This document shows positions 26,718 through 35,662 of a stretch of DNA of 64,000 nucleotides, one piece after another. Below the pieces are notes generated by a model that saw only the letters and a program-made list of their open reading frames with translations, had not been told where the DNA came from and ran no database searches. The stretch spans positions 1 through 64,000 of the forward strand of contig NZ_JAMXIC010000007.1 of NCBI RefSeq assembly GCF_027587375.1, in the 5' to 3' direction. Source of the stretch: Arthrobacter sp. B2a2-09. Lineage in GTDB: Bacteria; Actinomycetota; Actinomycetes; Actinomycetales; Micrococcaceae. The position numbers and the translations under genes are program-made. Position 1 is the stretch's first letter, and every line of letters starts with the position of its first letter.

Positions 26718-27650
26718 GTGACCACCAACTCCTTGACCACTTCCCAAGGTGCCGGACGCGCCGGGGACAAGGTCTTCTCCGGAGCCACCCTGGCCGCGGG
26801 ATGCCTGATCCTCGTGGTTCTCTTCGGCGTCGCCCTTTTCCTTGTAGTCCAGGCCATTCCGGCGCTTGTGGCTCCGGCTGCTGACATCCAGGGCGGCAAC
26901 GGCTTCTTCGCCTACATTGGGCCGATCGTCGTCGGGACCTTGATTGCCGCCGTCATCGCACTGGTGATCGCTACCCCTGTTGCCATCGGCGTCGCCCTGT
27001 TCATCTCGCACTACGCGCCCCGCAGGCTTGCCTCGGGCCTTGGCTACGTGGTGGACCTCCTCGCCGCGATTCCCTCCGTGGTCTATGGCGCATGGGGTGC
27101 GGCATTCCTTGCCCCCCAAATCTCGCCCGCCTACGGCTGGCTTGCCAGCAATATGGGCTGGTTGCCGATTTTCCAAGGCCCGGCCTCGGCTACCGGCAAG
27201 ACCATCCTGACCGCGAGCATCGTACTCTCCGTCATGGTCCTGCCGATCATCACTTCCCTGTCGCGTGAGATCTTCCTGCAGACCCCGAAGCTCCACGAGG
27301 AAGCCGCCCTGGCCCTCGGCGCGACGCGTTGGGAAATGATCAAGATGGCTGTTTTGCCGTTCGGGCGACCGGGCATCGTGAGCGCCGTCATGCTGGGCCT
27401 CGGCCGTGCACTTGGCGAGACCATGGCCGTAGCCCTGGTCCTGTCCTCAGGCGCCCTGACCGCGAGCCTGATCCAGTCCGGCAACCAGACGATCGCCGCG
27501 GAAATCGCCTTGAACTTCCCTGAAGCCAGCGGGCTCAAGGTCAGCACTTTGATCGCAGCCGGCTTGGTATTGTTCGTCATCACCCTGGGTGTCAACATGA
27601 TTGCACGCTGGATCATCACCAGGCATAAAGAATTCTCGGGAGCCAACTAA
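26718..27650 (+). CDS. pstC: phosphate ABC transporter permease PstC
   Basis: 310 residues with six transmembrane helices and the permease EAA loop (EEAALALGATRWEMIKMAVLP) that docks PstB. GTG 26718 is preferred over GTG 26697 because AAGGA lies seven bases before it. Its stop and the pstA start share one base (TAATG). Confidence 0.94.
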   Translation: MTTNSLTTSQGAGRAGDKVFSGATLAAGCLILVVLFGVALFLVVQAIPALVAPAADIQGGNGFFAYIGPIVVGTLIAAVIALVIATPVAIGVALFISHYAPRRLASGLGYVVDLLAAIPSVVYGAWGAAFLAPQISPAYGWLASNMGWLPIFQGPASATGKTILTASIVLSVMVLPIITSLSREIFLQTPKLHEEAALALGATRWEMIKMAVLPFGRPGIVSAVMLGLGRALGETMAVALVLSSGALTASLIQSGNQTIAAEIALNFPEASGLKVSTLIAAGLVLFVITLGVNMIARWIITRHKEFSGAN

Positions 27651-28759
27651 TGACTGTCACAGCCCCCGTGGCGCGCAAACGCTCTGCACTGACCAAGGGC
27701 CAGTTGCCCGCTTTCGCACCGTACGTCGTCCTGGCCGTCGCCTTGGTACTCGGCGCGGCAATCCTTGCGCTGATCGGCTTCAACGCCTTCGGTTGGGGCC
27801 TCGTGTCCGCCATCCTCTTCGCGATCGGCCTGGTCGGCTGGAGCGCAGCCGTCGAAGGCGGCCGGAAGGCGAGCGACAAGCTTGCCACGTGCCTGATCGT
27901 CGGCTCGTTCCTTGTGGCGTTGCTACCCCTGATTTCGGTGATCTGGACCGTCCTCGTGAACGGCATTCCCGGCATCATCACCCCCGGCTTCCTGACGACA
28001 TCCATGAACGGCGTCACAGGCGCCCTCGACAACAAGAGCGTCGATGAAGGCACGAAGGTCCTCGGCGGCGTCTACCACGCGCTCTTGGGCACCGTGCAAA
28101 TCACCCTGCTCGCCACTGTCATCTCGGTTCCGGTGGGCTTGCTAACCGCAATCTACTTGGTGGAATACGGCAACGACCGGGCCCTCGCCCGTGCCATCAC
28201 CTTCTTCGTCGACGTCATGACCGGTATCCCCTCCATCGTGGCAGGCCTCTTTTCCGCAGCGTTCTTCTTCGCCGTGGTCGGCCCGGGCACCAAGACCGGT
28301 GCGGTTGCCGCCGTCGCGCTTTCAGTCTTGATGATCCCGGTGGTGGTTCGCTCCAGCGAGGAAATGCTCAAGATCGTCCCGAACGAGCTCCGTGAGGCTG
28401 CTTACGCGCTCGGTGTCCGCAAGTGGCGCACCATCCTCAAGGTGGTCATCCCGACGGCGATTTCCGGCATTGCGTCCGGCGTCACCTTGGCGATCGCCCG
28501 AGTGATTGGCGAGACGGCTCCGATCCTGGTCACCGCGGGTTTCGCCACCACCATCAACAACAACGTGTTCGGCGGCTGGATGGCCTCACTGCCTACGTTC
28601 ATCTACACGCAGATCCTGAACCCGACCTCGCCGTCCAACCCGGACCCGTCGAGCCAGCGGGCATGGGGTGCCGCGCTGGTCCTGATCATCCTGGTGATGC
28701 TCCTGAACCTCGGCGCCAGGCTGATCGCCCGGATCTTCGCCCCCAAGGCCGGCCGTTGA
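27650..28759 (+). CDS. pstA: phosphate ABC transporter permease PstA
   Basis: 369 residues; longer than many PstA because of an N-terminal extension with two or three extra hydrophobic segments (about residues 15-80). The EAA loop reads REAAYALGVRKWRTILKVVIP. Translationally coupled to pstC and followed by pstB after 48 bases. Confidence 0.94.
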   Translation: MTVTAPVARKRSALTKGQLPAFAPYVVLAVALVLGAAILALIGFNAFGWGLVSAILFAIGLVGWSAAVEGGRKASDKLATCLIVGSFLVALLPLISVIWTVLVNGIPGIITPGFLTTSMNGVTGALDNKSVDEGTKVLGGVYHALLGTVQITLLATVISVPVGLLTAIYLVEYGNDRALARAITFFVDVMTGIPSIVAGLFSAAFFFAVVGPGTKTGAVAAVALSVLMIPVVVRSSEEMLKIVPNELREAAYALGVRKWRTILKVVIPTAISGIASGVTLAIARVIGETAPILVTAGFATTINNNVFGGWMASLPTFIYTQILNPTSPSNPDPSSQRAWGAALVLIILVMLLNLGARLIARIFAPKAGR

Positions 28760-28807
28760 GCCCCCAGGCCACCCGCAAACTTCCAACCACAGCACCGAAG
28801 GAACACC

Positions 28808-29587
28808 ATGTCTAAGCGGATCGACGTCAAGGATCTGAACGTCTACTACGGCAGCTTCCTGGCCGTTGAAGGCGTCAACATCAACATTGAAGCCAAATCG
28901 GTCACGGCGTTCATCGGCCCGTCCGGTTGTGGCAAGTCCACCTTCCTGCGCACCCTGAACCGCATGCACGAAGTGCTGCCCGGTGCGCGCGTTGAAGGCG
29001 AAGTCCTGCTCGACGGCGACAACCTCTACGGGCCCGGCGTGGACCCCGTGACGGTGCGCACCCAGGTGGGCATGGTCTTCCAGCGGCCCAACCCGTTCCC
29101 CACCATGTCCATCCGCGACAACGTGCTGGCCGGCGTGAAGCTGAACAACCGGAGAATCAGCAAGGGCGCGGCCGACGCACTCGTGGAGAAGTCCCTGCGC
29201 GGCGCCAACCTGTGGAACGAGGTCAAGGACCGCCTCGAGAAGCCCGGCTCCGGACTCTCCGGCGGCCAGCAGCAGAGGCTCTGCATTGCCCGCGCCATCG
29301 CCGTGGAACCGCAGGTCATCCTCATGGACGAGCCTTGCTCCGCGCTGGACCCCATCTCCACCTTGGCCGTCGAAGACCTCATCAATGAGCTCAAGGACGA
29401 GTACACCGTGGTGATCGTGACCCACAACATGCAGCAGGCCGCACGCGTTTCCGACAAGACCGCCTTCTTCAACATCGCCGGCACCGGCAAGCCGGGCAAG
29501 CTCATCGAGTTCGCGGACACCACCACCATCTTCAACAACCCGTCCCAGAAGGCCACGGAAGACTACGTCTCCGGCCGGTTCGGATAA
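28808..29587 (+). CDS. pstB: phosphate ABC transporter ATPase PstB
   Basis: 259-residue ABC ATPase: Walker [10 protein letters not shown], signature LSGGQQQRL, Walker [14 protein letters not shown], switch His in [14 protein letters not shown] lies before the ATG. Last gene of pstSCAB; no phoU follows on this strand, but a PhoU-like gene lies nearby on the other strand. Confidence 0.97.
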   Translation: MSKRIDVKDLNVYYGSFLAVEGVNINIEAKSVTAFIGPSGCGKSTFLRTLNRMHEVLPGARVEGEVLLDGDNLYGPGVDPVTVRTQVGMVFQRPNPFPTMSIRDNVLAGVKLNNRRISKGAADALVEKSLRGANLWNEVKDRLEKPGSGLSGGQQQRLCIARAIAVEPQVILMDEPCSALDPISTLAVEDLINELKDEYTVVIVTHNMQQAARVSDKTAFFNIAGTGKPGKLIEFADTTTIFNNPSQKATEDYVSGRFG

Positions 29588-29588
29588 T

Positions 29589-29646
29589 CCCCACCGGCTC
29601 CCAGCCTTCGCAAGCTCAGGCCGGGGCCCTCGCCGGCGTGGGCCCA
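29589..29646. repeat. Repeat family 2, copy B (core only)
   Basis: Starts directly after the pstB stop. CCACCGGCTCCCAGCC, then TTCGCAAGCTCAGG and GGGGCCCTCGCC, ending GTGGGCCCA. In inverted orientation it aligns over about 58 bp with copies A and D. The inverted ends of copies C and D are missing, so it looks truncated. Confidence 0.7.
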
Positions 29647-29659
29647 ACTTCGGAACCCC

Positions 29660-29721
29660 CATCGATTGCTGAGTAGCGGTCGTTTTGGAGGCTCAAAACG
29701 ACCGTACTGGAGCAATCGATG
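29660..29721. repeat. Nested inverted repeat between pstB and the phosphate permease
   Basis: Outer arms CATCGATTGCT (29660-29670) and AGCAATCGATG (29711-29721), inner arms CGGTCGTTTTG (29677-29687) and CAAAACGACCG (29694-29704), all perfect, with 6-base interruptions and a 6-base loop. It lacks a T-run and so differs from an ordinary terminator. Confidence 0.85.
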
Positions 29722-29726
29722 CGAAT

Positions 29727-29778
29727 GCCCGACGCCGGCGGTCACCTTCCCAGGTGACTGCCGGCGTCGGGCTTTCGT
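29727..29778 (+). terminator. Terminator between pstB and the phosphate permease
   Basis: A very long hairpin: GCCCGACGCCGGC (29727-29739), a G-T wobble, GTCACCT, a TCCC loop, AGGTGAC, and GCCGGCGTCGGGC (29760-29772), then TTTCGTTT. It probably ends pstSCAB transcription and separates the convergent genes. Confidence 0.9.
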
Positions 29779-29788
29779 TTACCTGAAC

Positions 29789-30802
29789 TCAGTGCGACAG
29801 CGGCGAGAGCGCCAGCCCAACGATGAACGCCACTGCGGCGGTGACGATCGGCGTCGCGACCCAGAAGCCCAGGATCCGCAGCACCATCCGACGGTTTGTG
29901 ACGGAAAAGTTCTGGTTGGTTCCTGCGCCGAGCACTGCCGACGTCACAGTGTGCGTGGTGGAAAGCGGCAAATGGAAGCCGATGGCGCCGACGAACAACA
30001 TCAGCGAGGTCAGGCTCTGGGCGATGAATCCCCGCAGCGGGTCCACCCGCGTCAGCTTGTAACCCAGGGTGTAAGAGATGCGCCAGCCACCACAAAGCGT
30101 TCCTGCCGTGAGCATGACGGCAGTCAGCAGGATGACCCAGATTGGGAGGTCGTTGGAGTCGGACACCCCTGCGGCCACAGCGCCCAACAGGATCACCGCT
30201 ACTGTTCTCTGTCCGTCCTGCAGGCCATGGCCAAACGCGACGGCAGCGGCCGAGACCGACTGTGCATGGCGGAAGCGGCCATGCACAACATCGGGCTGGG
30301 TGTAGCGCGCCGCCCACGTGACAGGCCACACGAGAAGGTAAGCGCCAATGAAGGCAATCACGGGGGAAAGCAGCAACGGCAGGACCACTTGCGCCAGCAA
30401 GATGCTGTCTACACCGTTGATGGAGCTGCCTCCCATCACTGCGCTTGCAGCTCCAGCCCCCACCAGGCCTCCCACAAGGGCATGGGTCGACGAGAGCGGC
30501 ACACCGCGCCACCAAGCGTAGATTCCCCAAAGGATGGCGCTACAGAGCCCCGCGGCGAGCATAGTCAGCCCGTTCATTCCCGAGGGGAGAACCACCCACG
30601 ACTGGCTGAAAATCAGTGCGAAGCCGCCACTGAGCAGCACGCCGGCAAAGTTGAAGACGGCCGCCAACACAACGGCAACGGAAGGAGTGAGGGCACGGGT
30701 CCGCACGGAGAGTGCGACGGCGGTGGAGACATCGCGGAAGCCGTTCAGGAATGCGAAGCCAGCCGCCAGCACCACCACAAGGGCGAAGAACGCGACCGCC
30801 AC
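29789..30802 (-). CDS. pit: low-affinity inorganic phosphate transporter, PiT family
   Basis: Proton- or metal-coupled phosphate uptake. 337 residues with about ten helices and the two PiT repeats: the first reads GFRDVSTAVALSVRTRALTP, the second PLSTTHTVTSAVLGAG. The first signature normally has a conserved Asn (DAAN); here that region is DVST. GTG 30802 follows AGGAAG. It begins one base after the end of the PhoU-like gene. Confidence 0.88.
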   Translation of the reverse strand: MAVAFFALVVVLAAGFAFLNGFRDVSTAVALSVRTRALTPSVAVVLAAVFNFAGVLLSGGFALIFSQSWVVLPSGMNGLTMLAAGLCSAILWGIYAWWRGVPLSSTHALVGGLVGAGAASAVMGGSSINGVDSILLAQVVLPLLLSPVIAFIGAYLLVWPVTWAARYTQPDVVHGRFRHAQSVSAAAVAFGHGLQDGQRTVAVILLGAVAAGVSDSNDLPIWVILLTAVMLTAGTLCGGWRISYTLGYKLTRVDPLRGFIAQSLTSLMLFVGAIGFHLPLSTTHTVTSAVLGAGTNQNFSVTNRRMVLRILGFWVATPIVTAAVAFIVGLALSPLSH

Positions 30803-30803
30803 C

Positions 30804-31421
30804 TCATGCTTCCTTGACGATGATGCTGCCTACCTGGGTGGCGACGCGGCGCATGTCCTTGGTGACGTCCACCAGTTGGTTGGCTACGTCGCGGTTCCTC
30901 GAAAATTGGGTGGACTTCATATCGCGGAGCATCTCGGCCACCCAGGTCCGGTGGCTGCGCTCCGCACGCTTAGCCAGGCGCAGGACCTCGATCCAGTAGT
31001 CCTCGAGTTCGTCCAAATCGTCCAGCTGACGCATGGCATCAACCGTGAGTTCCGCCTGGCGGCTGATGATCTCCAACTGGTCCGCAGCTCGCTTGGGCAC
31101 CCGGTCCAGTTTGTAGAGGGCTACGAGCTCACCCGCGGCATCCAGCTTTTCCATCGCCTCGTTGAGGAAACGGGAAAGGGCGTACATGTCCTCGCGGGGG
31201 AGCGGATTCACGAAACTCGTGCGCATATGGGTCAGCAGGGCGAAATGCAGATCCGTGGATTTCGCCTCGTGTTCGTGCAACTCCTCCACAAGCCGTTCGT
31301 GCTCCGCGACAGGGGCTCCGAAGATCTCGGAAAGCGTCCCGGTTGCCTCAAGAATCTGACGAGCCATCTGCGAAAGCAGCTGCAAACCGGCGGGTTCTTG
31401 GGGAAAGAGACGCAGCTTCAT
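30804..31421 (-). CDS. PhoU-like DUF47-family protein
   Basis: A 205-residue all-helical protein. DUF47 proteins are paired with PiT transporters and thought to regulate them. Key marks are the N-terminal KLRLFPQE, HEHEAKSTDLHFALLTHMRTSFVNPLPREDMY, and helical bundles. The start is ATG 31421 with GGAAG five bases upstream. One base separates it from the permease gene, a typical pit operon. Confidence 0.88.
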   Translation of the reverse strand: MKLRLFPQEPAGLQLLSQMARQILEATGTLSEIFGAPVAEHERLVEELHEHEAKSTDLHFALLTHMRTSFVNPLPREDMYALSRFLNEAMEKLDAAGELVALYKLDRVPKRAADQLEIISRQAELTVDAMRQLDDLDELEDYWIEVLRLAKRAERSHRTWVAEMLRDMKSTQFSRNRDVANQLVDVTKDMRRVATQVGSIIVKEA

Positions 31422-31659
31422 GTGGCTTCCGGTAGGCGAGGTGGACGGGGACGGAGCGGCGTCTTCGCCGAAAGGCATAAAAATGGTGCCGAACCGGATA
31501 CGCCTCTCGGCGGTAGGCCGCTCGAAGCGGCTATAAGTTGAAGCCCGGGGGTTTCGCGGTTCGACACCAGTTTCAGTTTTCTACGTCGGCCGAGCTAAGT
31601 CAACATTGACAGCTGGCGGTCGGGGTGGTTGTGGCGGCCCCTCACCCTTATATTTCATC

Positions 31660-32319
31660 TCAGTCCAGCTCACCGAGGCGCCACGCATTGGCCGCGTGCT
31701 CGAGATCTTCCGCGGTTTTCACGAGCTGGTGCGAGTTCCGGGTCAGTTTGCTTGCGTGACCTTCGTTGGAATGCTCTGCGCTGTCTGCCAGCGTTGCTTG
31801 GCCGAGCGCGACGACGCGGCAAAACGCGGCTGAGCGTTCCAGCGCGACGTCGAAATCCCCGTCGAACGCTCCAGAAAGGATGGCGTCTGCCATCTGCTTC
31901 ATTTCGTCGGCTCCCGGCGGCTCGGCGGCTCCAGCCACAACATGGGAAACCTGGGCAGTGTCCCGGCCGGCCTTGAAGTACACGGAGATGCGCTCGGAGT
32001 TCTGCATGGTGGCCGCGCGCAATGCATAGAGCCGCCACAAGGCGCCGGGCAAGGACCGGGCGGGGCTCTCGGCCCACATTTCGGCGATGGCCTCCAAGCC
32101 TTGCTCGTCCGCGAGCTTGACGAGGCGTCTGGTGATCTTCGGATCGTCACTGTCGCGGCCCCGCCGCACGAGGGCCTGGGCGGCAAGGTGCGCGGCTTCG
32201 GACACGCGCGCGGGGTCCGCTCCGCCGGCAAACGGCTCGAAGTCAATCGGCGCGAAGGGTTTCGGCTTGTGGTGCCTATTTGCTCCGCCGTACACAGGAG
32301 GTCCCGATTGTTCGCTCAT
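31660..32319 (-). CDS. conserved-looking protein of unknown function
   Basis: 219 residues, mainly helical, no signal or transmembrane segment. Visible features: N-terminal Pro/Gly/Lys-rich stretch, WAESPARSLPGALWRLYALRAATMQ, and an acidic C-terminus. The residue pattern and GC-rich third positions support a true gene, but I do not recognise a catalytic motif. It stands alone, with tRNA-Lys divergent on the other strand. Confidence 0.7.
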   Translation of the reverse strand: MSEQSGPPVYGGANRHHKPKPFAPIDFEPFAGGADPARVSEAAHLAAQALVRRGRDSDDPKITRRLVKLADEQGLEAIAEMWAESPARSLPGALWRLYALRAATMQNSERISVYFKAGRDTAQVSHVVAGAAEPPGADEMKQMADAILSGAFDGDFDVALERSAAFCRVVALGQATLADSAEHSNEGHASKLTRNSHQLVKTAEDLEHAANAWRLGELD

Positions 32320-32548
32320 GCCCCAACGCTACTCCTGTGTTTTCGCTCGTGCACTCTTGACTGGCGTCTGTTGCGGTGGGTTCCTTCCTGACCTTGTTTG
32401 ATTCCATAGGTGGCGCGACACGCCGTTGTGGCCGCGCGTCGTCGTCGGGGTTTGGGCCAAAAGAGGTCACGACGGCGCGGGTGCTCGTGGTGTGAAAACG
32501 GCCTTGAGCTTGAGGTACAGTATTCATGGCTGTTTCTACAGTCGGCAG

Positions 32549-32621
32549 GGGCCTTTAGCTCAGTTGGTAGAGCATCGGACTTTTAATCCGTGGGTCGTGG
32601 GTTCGATCCCCACAGGGCCCA
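32549..32621 (+). tRNA. tRNA-Lys (anticodon UUU)
   Basis: 73 bases with acceptor GGGCCTT / AGGGCCC, D-arm AGCTCAGTTGGTAGAGC, anticodon loop CTTTTAA (anticodon TTT), and T-arm GTGGGTTCGATCCCCAC. CCA is not encoded (ACCC follows). A strong terminator follows directly. Confidence 0.97.
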
Positions 32622-32625
32622 CCCA

Positions 32626-32657
32626 AAACCCCCGGAACCGCACGGTTCCGGGGGTTT
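32626..32657 (+). terminator. tRNA-Lys terminator
   Basis: 15-bp perfect stem AAACCCCCGGAACCG / CGGTTCCGGGGGTTT with a 2-base loop. The right arm runs into the stop codon of the convergent CoA transferase, so the stem could serve both directions. Confidence 0.9.
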
Positions 32658-34065
32658 ACTTGTGCGTGGCCCACATGGCTGGGTGACGGCCGAGCGGTCC
32701 GGCTTGCTGCGACCAGTGCGCGGGGACGCCGTCGATTCGCCCCGGAAGCGGCACGCGTTGTGCCGGCCCCCAGTCGGTGGTGGTTGCTACCAGGGTGAAG
32801 TCTTTGGGTGCAGGTACGGCGAGGTGGTCGTCCGGCAGGGTCAACGAGTACAGCAAGTTGGCCGTGCCGATGAGTGAGCCCTGGATGCGGGCCGTCACAG
32901 AGTGGGTAAGCCGTCGGGTCAGAGCACGGGCGACGGCCGCGGCCAATAGCCAGCCGGTCGCGTGGTCGAGCGCTTGGACGGGAAGCGGCGTCGGCTCCGC
33001 TTGCCCCGTGGCGGTGGCTCCGGCGTCGGCGATCCCACAGCTCATCTGGACCAGGCTGTCGAACCCGCGGCGATTGCGCCACGGGCCATCCCAGCCATAC
33101 GCGTCCAGGCTGGCGATGATCAGGCCGGGGTTCACGGCGGCCAGGGCCTCGTCGTCGTAACCTAGGCTTTTCAGGGCATCGGCCCGCAGTCCCGACACGA
33201 GCACATCGGCACCCGCGAGCAGTTCCTCGAACGTCGCGCGGTCGGTTGAGGCAGTGAGATCCAGGGCGGCCGTACGTTTGCCGAGCGTGGTCTCAGGCAA
33301 TAGCGACGGCACCTCGTCAAAGCCCGGCGGGTCGATCCGCAGCACGTCCGCACCATAGCCAGCGAGGAACTTGGTGCACACCGGTCCAGCGATCACCCGC
33401 GTCAGGTCGAGCACGCGCACCCCGTCGAAGGGCAGTTCTCCGATAGCGTTCGGCGTGCCGACACCGGACAAGCGGCGCTCGACGACGGTCAGCGGAGGCG
33501 CGTCCGCGGTCGCCATCCCCGGAGCCGAGGCGAGCCACTGGCCGCGGTTGTGCATGACGGCGGCGCATCCGCCCGCCTCCACGATGGCCGTCTCCAACTC
33601 CTCGGAAGGCAACCCGGCCACTGCGGCCTGAACTGTTTCGCGGTCATGGGCGCCCAGCACCCGCTCGACGGCGGCGCGGTGGCTGGCGTAGTTGGTGTGC
33701 AGCCTGATCCACGCGTCCGCCGCACGATAGTTGCCGGCGATGGGGTCCCACAGCGGCGGCCGGGTCCAGCCGATGGGGGTGAACAGCCTCTCGGACGCGA
33801 ACGCTGCGCACGCCGCCCGACTGTCCACCGTCACCGCTGGCTGCTTTGACTGGCGGCGAGCTGCGAGGAACTGCGCCGCGGCCAACGTTGCGACGGCAAC
33901 CGCTCCCGTCGCAAGTCCTGTCACGTCGAAAGCGGCCGGGAGGACCGCCCGTGGCCCGGTCGTCGTTAGCTGAGTGGCTGGCCAATCGGCACTGCCGTCA
34001 TCGGCGCCGATTGCGTGCCACACACGGGAGGTCACATCAGCGAAGCTGTCGTTCACACTCACCAT
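32656..34065 (-). CDS. CaiB/BaiF-type CoA transferase with permuted halves
   Basis: 469 residues from ATG 34065. The usual N-terminal family signature (VRVLDLTRVIAGPVCTKFL, then GADVLRIDPPG) occurs only in the middle, near residue 205. The first 200 residues look like the normal C-terminal part: AWIRLHTNYASHRAAVERVLG, SEELETAIVEAGGCAAV. A GFDSLVQMSCGIADA segment follows later. So the halves appear swapped relative to standard CaiB proteins. Class III CoA transferases move CoA between organic acids; the substrate is unknown. Confidence 0.8.
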   Translation of the reverse strand: MVSVNDSFADVTSRVWHAIGADDGSADWPATQLTTTGPRAVLPAAFDVTGLATGAVAVATLAAAQFLAARRQSKQPAVTVDSRAACAAFASERLFTPIGWTRPPLWDPIAGNYRAADAWIRLHTNYASHRAAVERVLGAHDRETVQAAVAGLPSEELETAIVEAGGCAAVMHNRGQWLASAPGMATADAPPLTVVERRLSGVGTPNAIGELPFDGVRVLDLTRVIAGPVCTKFLAGYGADVLRIDPPGFDEVPSLLPETTLGKRTAALDLTASTDRATFEELLAGADVLVSGLRADALKSLGYDDEALAAVNPGLIIASLDAYGWDGPWRNRRGFDSLVQMSCGIADAGATATGQAEPTPLPVQALDHATGWLLAAAVARALTRRLTHSVTARIQGSLIGTANLLYSLTLPDDHLAVPAPKDFTLVATTTDWGPAQRVPLPGRIDGVPAHWSQQAGPLGRHPAMWATHK

Positions 34066-34151
34066 TCTGGACGGGCCTCCATGGACGAGCAACGGTAGCC
34101 GGATCTGACTCTTCCTGCCCAAGTACGGCTTCGCCTGCCAGACTGTTCTTC

Positions 34152-34760
34152 ATGCATGCGCTTTTGGACGGACTCCTGAACACCAGCCCGCTCGTGATTG
34201 CGTGCATCGTTTTCGCCCTCGTGTTCGCTGAGGATGCAATCTTTGTGGGCTTTGTGATCCCCGGTGAAACGGCAGCCGTGGTTGGCGGGGTGATTGCGAG
34301 CCGTGGGCTTTTCGAACTTTGGGCCATGATCGCCATTGTGGTGGCTGCCGCGATCACGGGAGACACCGTGGGCTACGAAATAGGCAAGCACTTCGGTCCG
34401 CGGGTGATGGCCTTGAAAATCCTGGACAAAAGACGCGCCCAATTGCAGAAGGCCGAAGACTTCCTCAAAGACAAAGGTGGCGTCGCGGTGTTCCTGGGCA
34501 GGTTTACAGCCTTCTTTCGCGCCGTCATGCCCGCGCTCGCCGGACTCAGCCGAATGCCCTACCGGCGCTTCGCGTTCTGGAACTTCAGCGGCGGCATTAT
34601 CTGGGGCTCCTTGTTCGTGACGCTCGGCTTTGTGGCCGGAAATTCCTACGAAGAAGTGGCGCGCGTGGTGGGCCGGGGTGCCGCGGCTGTGGTGGCAGTA
34701 ATTGTGGTGGCGATTCTGGTTGTCTGGCAGGTCAGGAAGCACCGCGCCAAGAAGGCCTGA
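34152..34760 (+). CDS. DedA-family membrane protein
   Basis: 202 residues, four to five membrane segments. Marks: EDAIFVGFVIPGETAAVVGG, GDTVGYEIGKHFGP, and the motif FLGRFTAFFRAVMPALAGLSRMPYRRF region with its conserved Arg. Family members act in polyprenyl-phosphate or phospholipid recycling and membrane homeostasis. ATG 34152 begins the protein; the longer open frame upstream overlaps the CoA transferase. Confidence 0.88.
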   Translation: MHALLDGLLNTSPLVIACIVFALVFAEDAIFVGFVIPGETAAVVGGVIASRGLFELWAMIAIVVAAAITGDTVGYEIGKHFGPRVMALKILDKRRAQLQKAEDFLKDKGGVAVFLGRFTAFFRAVMPALAGLSRMPYRRFAFWNFSGGIIWGSLFVTLGFVAGNSYEEVARVVGRGAAAVVAVIVVAILVVWQVRKHRAKKA

Positions 34761-34963
34761 CCTTCCGGTGCCGCGGAAATAAGGCGGAAACCTGGTCGGC
34801 TTAGGCTGGTCACAATTCGTTCGGAAGGGGCGGTGAAGGATCGAACTGGATATGTCTGACGTTTGGCGTTATAACCGTAGTAGCTGCCCCGACGTCCTCG
34901 GCTTATCTGAGCCTCGAGTGATCTGATGTCCGCTTCTGCAGCACACAACTTTAAGGAGAACCG

Positions 34964-35266
34964 ATGCATCTTTTGCCCCGTGAGCAGGAAAAGCTCATGA
35001 TCGTGGTCGCGGCCGACCTCGCCCGCCGTCGGCAATCCCGCGGTCTTAAGCTCAACTTCCCCGAAGCCGTGGCGATCATCAGTTACGAACTGATTGAGGG
35101 CGCCCGCGACGGGAAAACCGTCGCTGAACTGATGAGCTACGGGACCACCCTGCTTCGCCGTGAGGATGTCATGGAGGGCGTGCCCGAGATGATCCATGAC
35201 GTCCAGATTGAGGCCACTTTCCCTGACGGCACCAAGCTCGTCACCGTCCACGATCCGATCCGCTAG
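34964..35266 (+). CDS. ureA: urease subunit gamma
   Basis: 100-residue UreA, starting [13 protein letters not shown] and ending VTVHDPIR as in all bacterial gamma subunits. AAGGAG six bases before the ATG. First gene of ureABC-E-F-G-D; the 200-base leader holds no obvious operator. Confidence 0.97.
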   Translation: MHLLPREQEKLMIVVAADLARRRQSRGLKLNFPEAVAIISYELIEGARDGKTVAELMSYGTTLLRREDVMEGVPEMIHDVQIEATFPDGTKLVTVHDPIR

Positions 35267-35275
35267 GAGGCCAAT

Positions 35276-35662
35276 ATGATTCCCGGTGAGTACCGTCTCC
35301 AAGCAGAGCCCATTGCTTGCAACAGCGGACGCGAGGCAATCGCCGTCGAAGTCGTCAACCGTGGCGACCGCCCCGTCCAGGTGGGTTCGCACTACCATTT
35401 TGCCGAATCGAATCCAGCGCTCGATTTTGACCGCGAAGCCGCTTACGGCCGCCGCCTGGACATCCCCGCCGGAACGGCCGCACGCTTCGAGCCCGGCGAC
35501 TCCAAGACCGTCAAGCTCGTCGCCCTTGCTGGCAACCGCGAAGTCTACGGCCTGCGGAACGCCGTCAACGGTCCCCTTGACGCGGACGCCGGAAAGAACG
35601 ACGGCGGTGCTGCCGCCGGCACCGAAGGGCCCGGAGCCAGCAAGGAAGGGACAGCCCAGTGA
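35276..35662 (+). CDS. ureB: urease subunit beta
   Basis: 128 residues: the conserved core ([39 protein letters not shown]) followed by a variable Gly/Ala-rich tail of about 25 residues. AGGAGG precedes the start. The stop overlaps ureC by four bases. Confidence 0.96.
   Translation: MIPGEYRLQAEPIACNSGREAIAVEVVNRGDRPVQVGSHYHFAESNPALDFDREAAYGRRLDIPAGTAARFEPGDSKTVKLVALAGNREVYGLRNAVNGPLDADAGKNDGGAAAGTEGPGASKEGTAQ

Noticed and set aside
25535..26899. 454-codon open frame antisense to pstS
   Set aside because: Crosses the pstS gene and the pstC start; Gly/Val-rich shadow composition.
34800..34850. Possible GlnR site before ureA
   Set aside because: GTCAC and GGAA fragments are present, but the spacing does not match the GTNAC-N6-GAAAC pattern.
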